Below are positions 45,785-55,578 of a stretch of 64,000 bases of DNA, piece after piece. The first letter of the stretch is position 1. Each line of letters opens with the position of its first letter. The notes beneath the pieces are model-generated. The model worked only from the letters and a program-made list of their open reading frames with translations. It had not been told where the DNA came from and made no database searches. The stretch comes from Craspedostauros australis (lineage: Eukaryota; Bacillariophyta; Bacillariophyceae; Mastogloiales; Achnanthaceae), in assembly GCA_026770025.1 (NCBI GenBank), contig JAMXDE010000005.1, forward strand, positions 372,001-436,000, read 5' to 3'. Position numbers and translations under genes: made by a program.

Positions 45785-45952
45785 GGGGCGTTGGATGGTC
45801 TGATCGGAACGCCTCAAAAAGAGACTAAACAATTCAAAATGGGAACAACGTCGCTGAAACGAAGAACAGCAAAGGGTTAAATTGGATCGATGTAGTCGTA
45901 GGCGAAAGGCTGAAACCCGAGAGAGATCGAAAATTGCGCATATCCATCGGTC

Positions 45953-46107
45953 CGTAAAACTTAAAATAGGATCTAACTCAAAAATGTAATGGTTAATTAT
46001 TTGTATTAGACCTACAGGAATTACGAATATGTGCTTGGTTTGGACAACGGAGACAAAAATCCAAGAGGTCTATTTCAAAGTGTTGGTCGACTCACTCGAG
46101 GGGCTCT
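45953..46107 (+). repeat. Long inverted repeat A, right arm
   Basis: Reverse complement of 40091-40243. The two arms bracket 5.7 kb containing the D-D-E ORF and E1. Confidence 0.8.
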
Positions 46108-46183
46108 TAGAACACCTTGAGCTGCAACAGCACACCCGACATTCCGGACAAGGCGCTTGGCATTTCCGACAAAGCGCTCGGCA

Positions 46184-46330
46184 AAGGAGGGGTTCGAGTG
46201 GCCCCAGAACTTGGGTACTGGGACACGCCGGGCTGTCTGAAATACAGGGGGTGCCCCGCAATAGAGACTTGTCGGGAGTCAATGGATAAATACACTTTTG
46301 TGAGGGTTAGGGTCTTTGCAATGCTCTTGT
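46184..46330 (+). repeat. Half copy of the MITE at 26724
   Basis: About 135-150 bp matching the left part of the MITE (GGGGTTCGAGTGGCCCCAGA). The opposite terminal repeat is absent. Confidence 0.75.
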
Positions 46331-46766
46331 GACGTCACGGTTCGCTTTCTTCCTTTCCTGTTCGCGACATCAACTCTGTGCTTCGCTCTGATTGGTGTTC
46401 GTAAAGGATGCGGTGAATTCCTCAAACAACACTTAATTTTGCGATTCGTGGAACACTCCTCGCGCACATCCGTGATGTTGCAGGTCCCGCACTGCTCCCT
46501 CAATCTTCTCATTTCCCATTGATGCTGTTTTCTTCGTTCTCAGATTCCACGTGGAACGACACCACCCATCAGAAAGAGAAGCAACACGAGAACAACCAAA
46601 ATCATGGAGAGACAAATCGGCTCTTGGCGGAGGTATCCTTTGCAAAATAACCCACAGCGCATGGCACAACGAAAGTTGCTGTCCCGCCACCAGCATGCCC
46701 CAGTCGCAGTATTGTCCATCACCACTCATTGTCGCCAAGAGAAACGGTAACGCTCTGAGACAAACC

Positions 46767-47492
46767 ATGTGGTCCATTCCAGCGGCGATATTGTACGCTT
46801 CCGTCGTGGTGAATTCAGGCCCTGCAAACGCGTGGGTGCCCGCAGCACGCCTGCGTTCGAATGCAATCAGCCGAGCAGTCCTGCATGCGGCACTGCCAAA
46901 GGCGTACAAGGAGATCGGAGAATCGTTGATCCTTCAGGCAGGCACGGAGTGCGGGGCCAAGGACGATCAGCTCTCCATCGAGTGGAAGGGTGAGCGCATC
47001 ATCGTGACGGTGCACGGCGATTCGTACGTGTCCGATCCCTTTGAGGCAGGGGAGGGAGACGACGATGGAGATAGTGGTGATGGTGGTGACGAGGAAGATG
47101 AAGTGACGGCGCCCGAGGCATCGTCGGATGACAATGAGGAGAGCGACAGCAAGGGGGTCGACGTCACGGAGCTGGCACGAGCCATCAACCGCGCCTTCGA
47201 TGATGGAGAGACCGGGTTGGCCATCGCTGAAAACCATGAGATCGAAGTCACGACGCCCGGCTCATCGGATGAGCTGAGCGGGATTATGTTCGAAGCCTAC
47301 AAGGGGTTTGACATCGTCTGCCGTCATGTGGACCCCAAGTCGAACAAGGAAAAGCAGATCGATGGAAGACTCGTGGAGCGCAACGATCAGTTCACTGTCA
47401 TCAACATCAAAGGTCGCATGAAGAAACTGAAGAATGACAACGTGGTTTCGGTCCGGCTGCCGAAAGCCAAGAAGGAAAAGGGCGTGAAGTAG
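46767..47492 (+). CDS. rimP: Plastid-targeted RimP-like ribosome maturation factor
   Basis: 241 residues from MWSIPAAILYASVVV. The signal peptide is followed by ANAWVPAARLR, a variant ASAFAP motif with Trp in the key position, indicating plastid import. The mature part shows the RimP/DUF150 layout: an N-terminal domain, an acidic insertion of ~45 residues (GDDDGDSGDGGDEEDE), ELARAINRAFDDG, then AENHEIEVTTPGSSDEL, which corresponds to the family signature E(V/L)SSPGLDRPL. A C-terminal SH3-like half ends in Lys-rich sequence. RimP helps assemble the 30S subunit, here the plastid ribosome. Longer in-frame starts at 46695 and 46551 exist but would bury the signal peptide. The signature is partly degenerate, so 'RimP-like' is safest. 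Confidence 0.75.
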   Translation: MWSIPAAILYASVVVNSGPANAWVPAARLRSNAISRAVLHAALPKAYKEIGESLILQAGTECGAKDDQLSIEWKGERIIVTVHGDSYVSDPFEAGEGDDDGDSGDGGDEEDEVTAPEASSDDNEESDSKGVDVTELARAINRAFDDGETGLAIAENHEIEVTTPGSSDELSGIMFEAYKGFDIVCRHVDPKSNKEKQIDGRLVERNDQFTVINIKGRMKKLKNDNVVSVRLPKAKKEKGVK

Positions 47493-50038
47493 GAATAGAA
47501 GGCAAATTGGGATGAATGGCGAGAGCAGTGCGATCGCAGGGCGCAAACATGTTGCCGGGTCTCATAAATCATCGTAAAGGAGGGCAGGTGCCTCTTGCCC
47601 GGATGGAGGCTTCCGTTCCAATTATTGGTGGCGCCCAACCTGCGACCAGTGCACAAAGTTGTCAGCACGGAGATGCGGACACAAAGTACAAACGCCGAGA
47701 AGGATTCAACGACTGCGCGGCAACGTTCGTGCAGTGATGTTCGACGGAAAAGAATCAAACCAAACCCGCTCGTACGAAGATGGTACATACTCTCTACAAT
47801 CGATAAATACCGGTGCGGAACAGAATAGAACAGGGAAGTACGGCACAAGCTAAGCCGGGCCAGAGTCGCTCGCTCCAAACGAGAAGGCAGCTTCGGGAGC
47901 AATGCTGCATTGAGAAGAGCCGGGCTGATGCTCTTCGTGCACGTCCCCTCCTTCTCCACCACCTTGATATTCCATACCAGGTGTAAACCATAGAACAACG
48001 CGATGCCCGAAGATCAGGTGCTCAACTACAAACACACATTGCTCCCGATGTCAACTCAAACTATTCCAGGATATGGCATGGCACCATGCTCCGAGTCGGT
48101 GAGGAATGGACCAGCTGCCACGATCTGCTCAATGCACTCGACGAGTTTGCAGCTGCCCATGTCACACCCACACCGCGCCCACATACCACCAAGCAGGTGT
48201 GAGATGAAGTAAGAGCATGCGCACAGAGAATGGTACTATACTTACCACGCGTAGGTATGTTTTATTTCCTATCATGGACACAAAACGACGACGCAAGTAA
48301 GTTCAATGGCCGCCTTCAATCGCTTATTCACACAGTGTGCTCCATGGCAGTGATCGCCTCTGAAGAAAAGAACTTTCGTGTCAAGATGATTACTCAAGCT
48401 CGTCTGTACGAACCTAACGCGCCAGCTCAGCCATAGTAGCTCCTTGAGTGCTTGTGAATCGATCATTGACAAATCGAGCCGATTATCTGCTCCTTGGTGC
48501 GGCATGGTTGTATGATACTGCATTTGACCTCATGCATTTAGTGGCAGGAAAAGCTCTTCTCCCATCGAGCCTGTTGTTTGAAGTTCGGCACTGCCTCGAC
48601 CTCTTCGAGGTGGGTTCCAACCCATCCACAACGGGGGAAATGGAAATGGTGGACAAGGTTCTTGGCTAAGTTGGTGCGAACAGAGACGGCCGCTCGGCAT
48701 ACCAGCGCAAGAGTGGAGGAGTGGGGTACCGACCGATGTTTCTGGAAATCGCTGAGGTATCATATGCGAGTCCTCCACAATCAGTTGTTTGCTTGCTTGC
48801 CTTGCTCGTCGCCCAGGTGTCACTGCACAAAGTATTCGGGTTCATGGCATGTGCATCAAGATTTGGGCGCAATCACTTACTTGTACGCACGCAGACCAGC
48901 AAGGGGCGCAGTATTGGTAGTCGTAAGTGCCAGGAGGTTCAACCATCGGGTGGTATGGATCCGCCACGTTGCTTGTGATTCGAAGCGGAATGATTATGCT
49001 TCCTGTATGCAAACAGGGGAATCCTTCTCAGACCAGCGGATTTGGTTGTGCTTTTTGCGAACAACAGGTTTGTTTTGTGGCCGACGCGTATCGATGACCT
49101 TGCCATGCTCTTGACACATTTGCGTATTCTTCGCCGATAAGTGTGGTTTAGTCTCGAGTGTTCGATGTGGCACACATTACTCACAGAGAGGAACAATACG
49201 CCAGAGTGGGCGACCGGCTCCGCAACAAGTGGCTCGCGAGCCATCGATGGACAGGTCGAGCCGCAATTGCAGGTTGTATCTATGCGCGTACCTGTACGAC
49301 TATGAGCAATGTTGAGAGAACACTTCCCAACCTGCAACCAAAACGGGCCCGCATTTGTTCGATTGTCTTGGTTGCGGTTGTTCCTTGAAGCTGGTGATGT
49401 GAGGTCTTGCACATTGCTTACCGCCATGTCCGATCAGTGTCACAAGATGCACACAAAGAGAAGTCGTTGGGTGGCTGACCACGCCCCTCGAGAGCGCGAA
49501 GACATCCAATAGTGTCTCTAGCCTCCTCCCCACAAATTGCTTCTTTCTGGAAGCGTCAGGCAGTACCTCTGCCGAAGCTTCACGAGCGAAGTGCAACACT
49601 ACCCCACATTTTGCAAAATCTGGCTCGACCAACAAACGCAACAAAAGCGCGCTACGTTGATGGAAATTGAATCGCACCATTCTGGGCGCCATGTGGCGGC
49701 CCTTGCTTTGCTTTGCTTTGTGGATTCGCTTCTCTCTAGACCCTCGCAACGCAATTCTCCGAACAAGGCACCACAATCAAGCGGAATACAGTGGGTGCCT
49801 TGTCGCTCACATGGATAGAAACGCTCTCGCGCAAACAAGAACAAGACGAAATCCACGGGCCACAAGAGAGTACAACAGAGTACGCTATTCTACGTCGTTT
49901 CCGAATCGAAATCACGATGGTAACGATAGCGACGACAACACCGACAGTAACAACAAAATACGAGTACACCGTGCAACTCCCGCGATCCTCACAATTGCCA
50001 CAATAACAATAACAATAACAATATCAGCACAAACAGAC
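47493..50038. other. Region without a confident gene; several coding-like pieces
   Basis: Short coding-like stretches occur on both strands. On plus, 47995-48199 includes RIWHGTMLRVGEEWTSCHDL and ends at a GTGTGAG, and 48449-48669 includes ADYLLLGAAWLYDTAFDLMH. On minus, about 49003-49165 includes NTQMCQEHGKVIDTRRPQNK. They may be exons of unrecognised genes or transposon remnants. The last ~150 bases are CAA-rich 5' UTR of the next gene. Confidence 0.4.
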
Positions 50039-50935
50039 ATGATCCGAGCGATGGATCCAGATGAGATGTGTTCACGAGATCTCCAGTTGGCCATGGAGCT
50101 GCAGGAGATGGAGAACAGCCACGGTTCCCTGCCAGCGCCATGCTGCGAGCATCGAGAGCATCAGCAACACAGCGTCAATTTTCATCAGCCAACCATCAAT
50201 CATCACAGCATGAACTACCTCGAACAGGACGGCTTCTTCTCGGCCGATCAGATGAAAGGAGCCGCGGACAACATGCCGTACGTGCTCTGCCAGTTGGATG
50301 GTAAGCACATTGAGATGCTCGTGGATTCCGGTGCCTCCTGCTCTGCCATATCCTCCGTCATGGTCGAGAAGCTCGGCCTACAGCACAAGCTGACGCCCCA
50401 GGTGGGCGGCAGAGTCTCTGGCATTGGATCTGCTCCACTGGTGGGGATCGTGGAGAATGTTGCCTGTTCGATGGGTGCCATCGACTTTCGGCTCTTCTTC
50501 CTGGTGGTCAAGTCCGACATGCCGTTCGCCATCATGGGCCTCGACCAGATGCGACGCTTCCAGTGTGTGATCGATCTTGGTGATGATTCCCTCCGCTTCG
50601 GAGGTTTCCACGGCGTGCGGGTTCCATTCCTCACCAATGGCAACCAAGTGCAAACGAAAAGCCTGCCGCCACCAACGGTGTCGCAGTTGTCATCCTGCGC
50701 TTCATCCCAGTCGTCAACACTTGCGACTCATCCACCACGATCTCCTGTGGGAACTTCGGAGGCGATTCCTCTGAGTTTTACGTCGGCATCGTCGACGCAG
50801 CATTCGCTACCGAGACTTCCTCGATGCAAGTCACGAAGAGCAGGACCAAGGTGGGTGCAAAGAATGGAATCCAACGACAGCATGGAAGCTGTTGGTCCAA
50901 CTTACGCCGTGGAGATGAGAGACGATCCGAAGTAG
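50039..50935 (+). CDS. Ddi1-like retropepsin-fold aspartic protease
   Basis: 298 residues from MIRAMDPDEM. The catalytic motif LVDSGASCSAIS has Asp96; the flap-side and C-terminal signature SDMPFAIMGLDQMRRFQCVIDL matches Ddi1 proteins (MLLGLDMLKRHQCSIDL). Ddi1 is a ubiquitin-linked shuttle protease. An N-terminal DLQLAMELQEME resembles a ubiquitin-interacting motif, with Gln in place of the usual Ser. No ubiquitin-like or UBA domain is seen; the tail (about 205-298) is Ser/Pro-rich. As this is a host-type Ddi1 domain (SGA then GLD-M-RFQC), it is not read as a retroelement fragment, though a domesticated origin cannot be excluded. Confidence 0.78.
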   Translation: MIRAMDPDEMCSRDLQLAMELQEMENSHGSLPAPCCEHREHQQHSVNFHQPTINHHSMNYLEQDGFFSADQMKGAADNMPYVLCQLDGKHIEMLVDSGASCSAISSVMVEKLGLQHKLTPQVGGRVSGIGSAPLVGIVENVACSMGAIDFRLFFLVVKSDMPFAIMGLDQMRRFQCVIDLGDDSLRFGGFHGVRVPFLTNGNQVQTKSLPPPTVSQLSSCASSQSSTLATHPPRSPVGTSEAIPLSFTSASSTQHSLPRLPRCKSRRAGPRWVQRMESNDSMEAVGPTYAVEMRDDPK

Positions 50936-51709
50936 CAGGAGTTTGATTCCCTTGCAATCGCGACTCTAGGCTGACAAGAATCTCATCTTGTTCCTTTGAC
51001 AATACCGGCGGCAGCGCTGGCCGCAGCCTCAAAGTACAACATGATGTAATACTTCACAATAGATTTTGATAACCCAATTGCTCTGGCGTACTCGGTTCGA
51101 TTCAACCTCCACATGGCACGTTTTGCTCTGTCCGCTCTTGCAACGGTCCGCCCAATCGTATTGCTGTATCGGCACTCTGTTGTCTTCGAGCAGACTCATG
51201 GCCGTGCGTGTAGAGATACGCACAGACGAATTACTCGCATTGCGTGCGTACGGGTACGAAACATTGGAGCGCTCCGATCTATTCGTACTCCGGTTTCACG
51301 ATCAGCCGGAGAAGGTCGAAATTGGGCTCGCGTGCCGCAGAGTCGTGTGCCAACATCCGTGGACGTCGGTGCTGTTGTGAGCAAGCGCACACAAACACAT
51401 GAGGCCCTGGACAAAACATGATGGTATGTAGAATAGCATGTAATCAGCCAAATCGGACCTTGCCACTTCGCGAGCACAACCATATATCTCCCTTGATCAC
51501 AGAGCTTATATGTGCATGCACACAATCATCATGGCGAGTGTCAGAACAACGAGGTAGCTTGACTCCGTCACTCCACGCACACGTCCACGCTGCGCTATTG
51601 TCAGTACGAAAGGCAACAACCAAAATGAAAATGATGTGTGGAGCATGACATTATGATTATCTGTAGTATAAATTCACCAACTACACCAACAAGTAATCCG
51701 GTTGACTTG
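50936..51709. other. Intergenic region
   Basis: No gene was recognised between the Ddi1-like gene and the tRNA. Confidence 0.6.
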
Positions 51710-51781
51710 GACGGTGTGGCTCAATGGCAGAGCATTGGTCTTCGGAACCAAAGGTTGTGGGTTCGAGCCCCATCATCGTTA
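51710..51781 (+). tRNA. tRNA-Arg (anticodon UCG)
   Basis: 72 nt cloverleaf: acceptor GACGGTG/CATCGTT (two G-U pairs), D arm GCTC/GAGC, anticodon stem TTGGT/ACCAA with loop CTTCGGA (anticodon TCG, reads CGA), variable loop AGGTT, T arm GTGGG/CCCAT with loop TTCGAGC, discriminator A. No intron. A run TTTT at 51787-51790 fits a Pol III terminator. Confidence 0.93.
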
Positions 51782-51983
51782 TCACCTTTTGCTCGACCAC
51801 AGCGCGATGAAGTGGCATACGGGTTTTGCGCCCGCAACATGCCCGATACTTTTACTCTGCTCCGATCGTACCTACACTGGAACATTCTGCTACTCGTACG
51901 AGCAATGGTGCATGCTGATGACGACGATGGTGTGAACCAACTTTGCGGCACTCTCTGTAAGTATTATGGTTTCAGCTTTTGGT

Positions 51984-54721
51984 TCAAGCCGACACTTTGT
52001 GCAAGTAATCGATCTTGATCATGAGATCCGCCTTCTTTGGATTCTTCTCGAGTTCTGGCGACACATCCTGCGCATCCCATCATGGTTGTCGGATGGGACA
52101 AGACGCACAATGGAACAGAGGAGGAATAGCAGATGCGCAAAAAAGAATGTCTGGGTTAGAGAGTCTTCTTCCAATGTGCTTGCCTTTTCCACCAAATATC
52201 TCAATGATGATGGATCTACCAGCCTCCAATCAGTCCATCTATTAGTCTCCAAACGAGTACATATCTGATAGTTTGCAGCGCAATGATCGTAGCCAGCCCA
52301 TCAAGAAGAGTAACGGCAACGGCAACGGCAACAACATCGACACCATCAGCAGCGACTTACATGAGATTCGAGATATTCGATCATTTCTTGCTTCGTTTTG
52401 CGTTGCAGCTGCGATTTCGAAATCGTTGCCCACTCCATGGCAACAGGTGGACCATGCTCTTCGTCGCCTCTATCGCTATCTTCTTCGTCGCTACCTTCAT
52501 TGCCTCCGTCATCGCCTTCGTTGGCCCTTTCTACGTTTACGTCGTTGACTTCAGCGGCTCCATCCAGCGCATGCGCCGAACGCATCGGGATGCCCAGCGT
52601 CTTGGAAATGTACATGATCTTCGGTACATCCTTCAGGTCGCCCAAGACGATGGAATCCCCTGGAAGACCGTTGCGTCCTGTTCGGCCCGACAGGTGTATG
52701 TACTCGGACGGCGAAGTGGGTGGCGACAGCATGACCACGTATCGAACGCCCTGGATATCAAGGCCCCTGCCTAGATTCCGAGTTGCCACGTGGATGGTCG
52801 TATCCCGCCATTCCGACCCAGTGACACTCTCGGCTGGTGGGTTGGAGGCGGTGATTACAGAGACTCTTTCATACGTGCGTGTCTTCAACGCTTGCTGCGT
52901 TAGTTTGATATCATATTTTCCGGTGAATATCAACACGGGCGCCGGAGGGAGGGTGTCGAGAAGACCTGACAGGCAGCAGATTACATCCATGACGTCTATG
53001 CCTCCATCGGTCTTTCCGTCGGTGAGCATGTAGTTATGCTTCAACGTATCCGAGAGCAACGCGGACGACCGCCCTGCCGCATCCTTTCCTGTCCTCCTGT
53101 CCCCGACGGCGGTGATAAGATGTGCGGCTCTGTCCATGCTGGACGCATCGACAATATCCATAATCTGCCGTCGCAGCGTCCTCCCGACCGTGGCGCTGGC
53201 GCAGATGATTTGGAGCCGATCTGTCGGCAACGCACCCAGCAGCTTCTCGGTCTGCGTTTGACCCGTGCCCACAGCGGTGGCTGGCTTCTTGCCTGCGCGC
53301 TTGGGCGCGCCCTTGGCAGGAGGGGCCTGCGAGAACGATTGGGTGCGCAGCAAGCGATCCGCCTCGTCCAGAACCACTGTTTGCAGGTTTGACAGGATCT
53401 GTTTTGCCCGTATGTTCCTGTCCTTCATCATAACTGCCTTCGACGGCGTCGTGGGTTCAAGATCAGGGATGTCCATGATGGCACCCATCTCGCTCAGCAG
53501 GTCCTGGAAGGAATCCTCGGACGTCTTTCGTGGTTTTGGCTTTGCGGACGCCGCAGCTTCCACTTCGTTCCAGAAGGCTCGCAGACCGCGAGGAGTTCCA
53601 GCCACGATGCAGGACGAATCAAGGCTGTCGATCGCATCCGCATCGGCCTCCTCCAAATCCGCAACATAAAGCAAGGACCTCCCATCCTCCTGATCCTGCG
53701 GAGGCCACAGGCGATTGACTTCGCGCTGCAGCTGGTACGACAGCGTGAGCGTCGGCGTGACCACCATGATCATGGCCGGCAGCCTCTTGCCGCTCTTGGA
53801 ATTCGCCAGCAGCGGCAGCAGGTACGCGAGGCTCTTTCCGCTGCCGGTGGGCGACGCGATGATGGCGTTGCGATTGATGCTGGTGATGGCCGTTCTGTTG
53901 GTGAGAGCCGTGAAGGCGGCGGTCTGCACAGCCGTCGGTTGTTCCATGCCAGCATCGACGAGCTGTTTCTTGAGGACCGGGCCGACGGAGAGCGATCCCC
54001 ACAGGAACGGATTGTTCTTTGGCGTTGGCTTTGGTGTTGGTTTGGGTGGTGATGGTGAAGTGGGTTCCTCTTCTTGTACTTCTTGTACTTCTTGTCCTTC
54101 TTGCTTGTCTGCGTCGCCCATCTGAGGCTGAGTGGGAGCCAGCGTGGCTGCCAACTCGTTGAGCATGATTTCGCCCTGTCGTATCGTTTCAGGAATGGTG
54201 AAACTTGCGTCGTCTTCATCATTACCGCTGCTGCTGGTGCTACTGCTGGAAGAAGCGCCAACCTCGACTTGCTTGTACAGCAGGTCGCCTTCTTTTTCCC
54301 ATTTCGGAGGCTTCGGCCCTCTCTTGACCTTGATGCCTGCGGCTCGCTTCTCGTATCCTGTCATTGGGCGATTCTTCGGCTTGTTTGCGCGATACCTGTT
54401 TGTGCGATCCCTGCCTGCGAAGAGAGCCATGGAGGAGCGTTGCGATGCCGTATTGCATGCTGTGCGTTGCATTGGCAACCGATGCAGCGATGAGTTGGGG
54501 ACGGCATGCGAGTGCTCAGCAGTAGTTGTATGAGGCTCCTGAGGGTTGCCTTGATGTCGCCAGGTTCTTGGTTGGGACAGAACGAATGCTGTCGCCTTCA
54601 GTGGCTGGAGAATCCATACAAGTGCTTGCAGCAGTGCGATGAGGACCAGTCCACTGCGACCGTTGGTTATCCATGAAGCCGTCCACATCGTCAAAGGTGT
54701 GGGATCTTCGGACGTTGGCAC
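51984..54721 (-). CDS. Plastid-targeted DEAD-box RNA helicase, two exons
   Basis: Exon 1 (54721-52361, 787 codons) joins exon 2 (52067-51984) across a 293 nt intron (GTAAGT...GCGCAG), giving about 814 residues. A hydrophobic signal and KATAFVLS near residue 42-49 indicate plastid import; Met12 (54688) may be the true start. Helicase motifs: I ASPTGSGKS (Lys296), Ia TPTLTL, Ib TPRGL, II DEAD (452-455), III SAT, V TRNLGRGLDI, VI HLSGRTGR (His676). Low-complexity linkers precede the core and lie between Ib and II. The spliced C-terminus (KTKQEMIEYLESH joined to DVSPELEKNPKKADLMIKID) looks like a SAP-type helical module, preceded by an acidic tract. It probably remodels plastid RNA or ribosomes. 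Confidence 0.88.
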
Positions 54722-54941
54722 ACAGTTCTATTATGTTTCTGCGAGGATTTGTTGTGTGATGGGTGTGTGGGCGTGTGGGTGTGGAAGATTTCGGGGTCGA
54801 AGTTGTTTTGTGATGGGTGGATGTGGCTTGATGTGTTTTGTTCTGCGCCCGACAATGGCGCCAGACGGAACAATCGAGAAACAAGTGACACTTGTAGCTT
54901 GTACAGCATAGTGCAAAATTTGGACACTGCAACCTACTCAT

Positions 54942-55023
54942 GACAACGTGGCCGAGTGGTTAAGGCGATGGACTGCTAATCCATTGTTCTTTGAACGCGA
55001 GAGTTCGAATCTCTCCGTTGTCG
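54942..55023 (+). tRNA. tRNA-Ser (anticodon GCU)
   Basis: 82 nt class II tRNA: perfect acceptor stem GACAACG/CGTTGTC with discriminator G, D arm beginning GGCCGAGTGG, anticodon loop CTGCTAA (anticodon GCT, reads AGC/AGU), a long variable arm, and T loop TTCGAAT. TTTT follows within a few bases. Confidence 0.95.
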
Positions 55024-55578
55024 TTTTGCTGTGGCGAGGTTCGTTTTGCTTTTTGACGATTTTGCACAGCCCATTTTCTCGTTTCACCTTTCTTTCTCTT
55101 GTTTTTTTTCAATCACGTCTTTTTTGGACGTTTGGATGAAAGTGACGACCAATGACATCACTCGACTTGTTCCCAGGTCACCACGTGACCTTCTTCCAGT
55201 TTCTGTTTCGAAATCTGTTGCACCACCAAACGATGTTTCATTTTCTTCTGTCTGAAAACCGTGACGTTGTGTTCCAGAATCCTTCTCATCCGTCACTTCA
55301 CGCACACACACATCACCACTCCCTCCACTCTCGTCGCCACACCTTCACGCCCCCACAACCATCACACCTGTCGCATCATCGACATCATCGAAATCATTCT
55401 TGTTCTTCCACGCATCGATCACGTCTACTGCCATAAACTTCGCATCCACCAGTTGCATCCATCCATTACATCCATCGTGGACACAATACGAGACGCGCCA
55501 TTCGTACTTCGCAACTGCCATCATCAGCATCATCAGCAGCAACATTCTCGTGGAGTACTCTACATACTGAAGCAAACA
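55024..55578. other. Intergenic region and 5' UTR of the hydrolase gene
   Basis: T-rich just after the tRNA, then CA/TC-rich sequence typical of 5' UTRs in this window. No separate gene was seen. Confidence 0.55.

Noticed and set aside
50039-50935. Reading the aspartic protease as a retroelement fragment
   Set aside because: The domain carries the Ddi1-type C-terminal signature (MGLDQMRRFQCVIDL), and no RT, integrase or LTR lies nearby.
52140-52210. Segment reading IFGGKGKHIGRRLSNPDILF on the minus strand
   Set aside because: It lies inside the helicase intron in a frame that does not join either exon with usable splice sites; probably chance.
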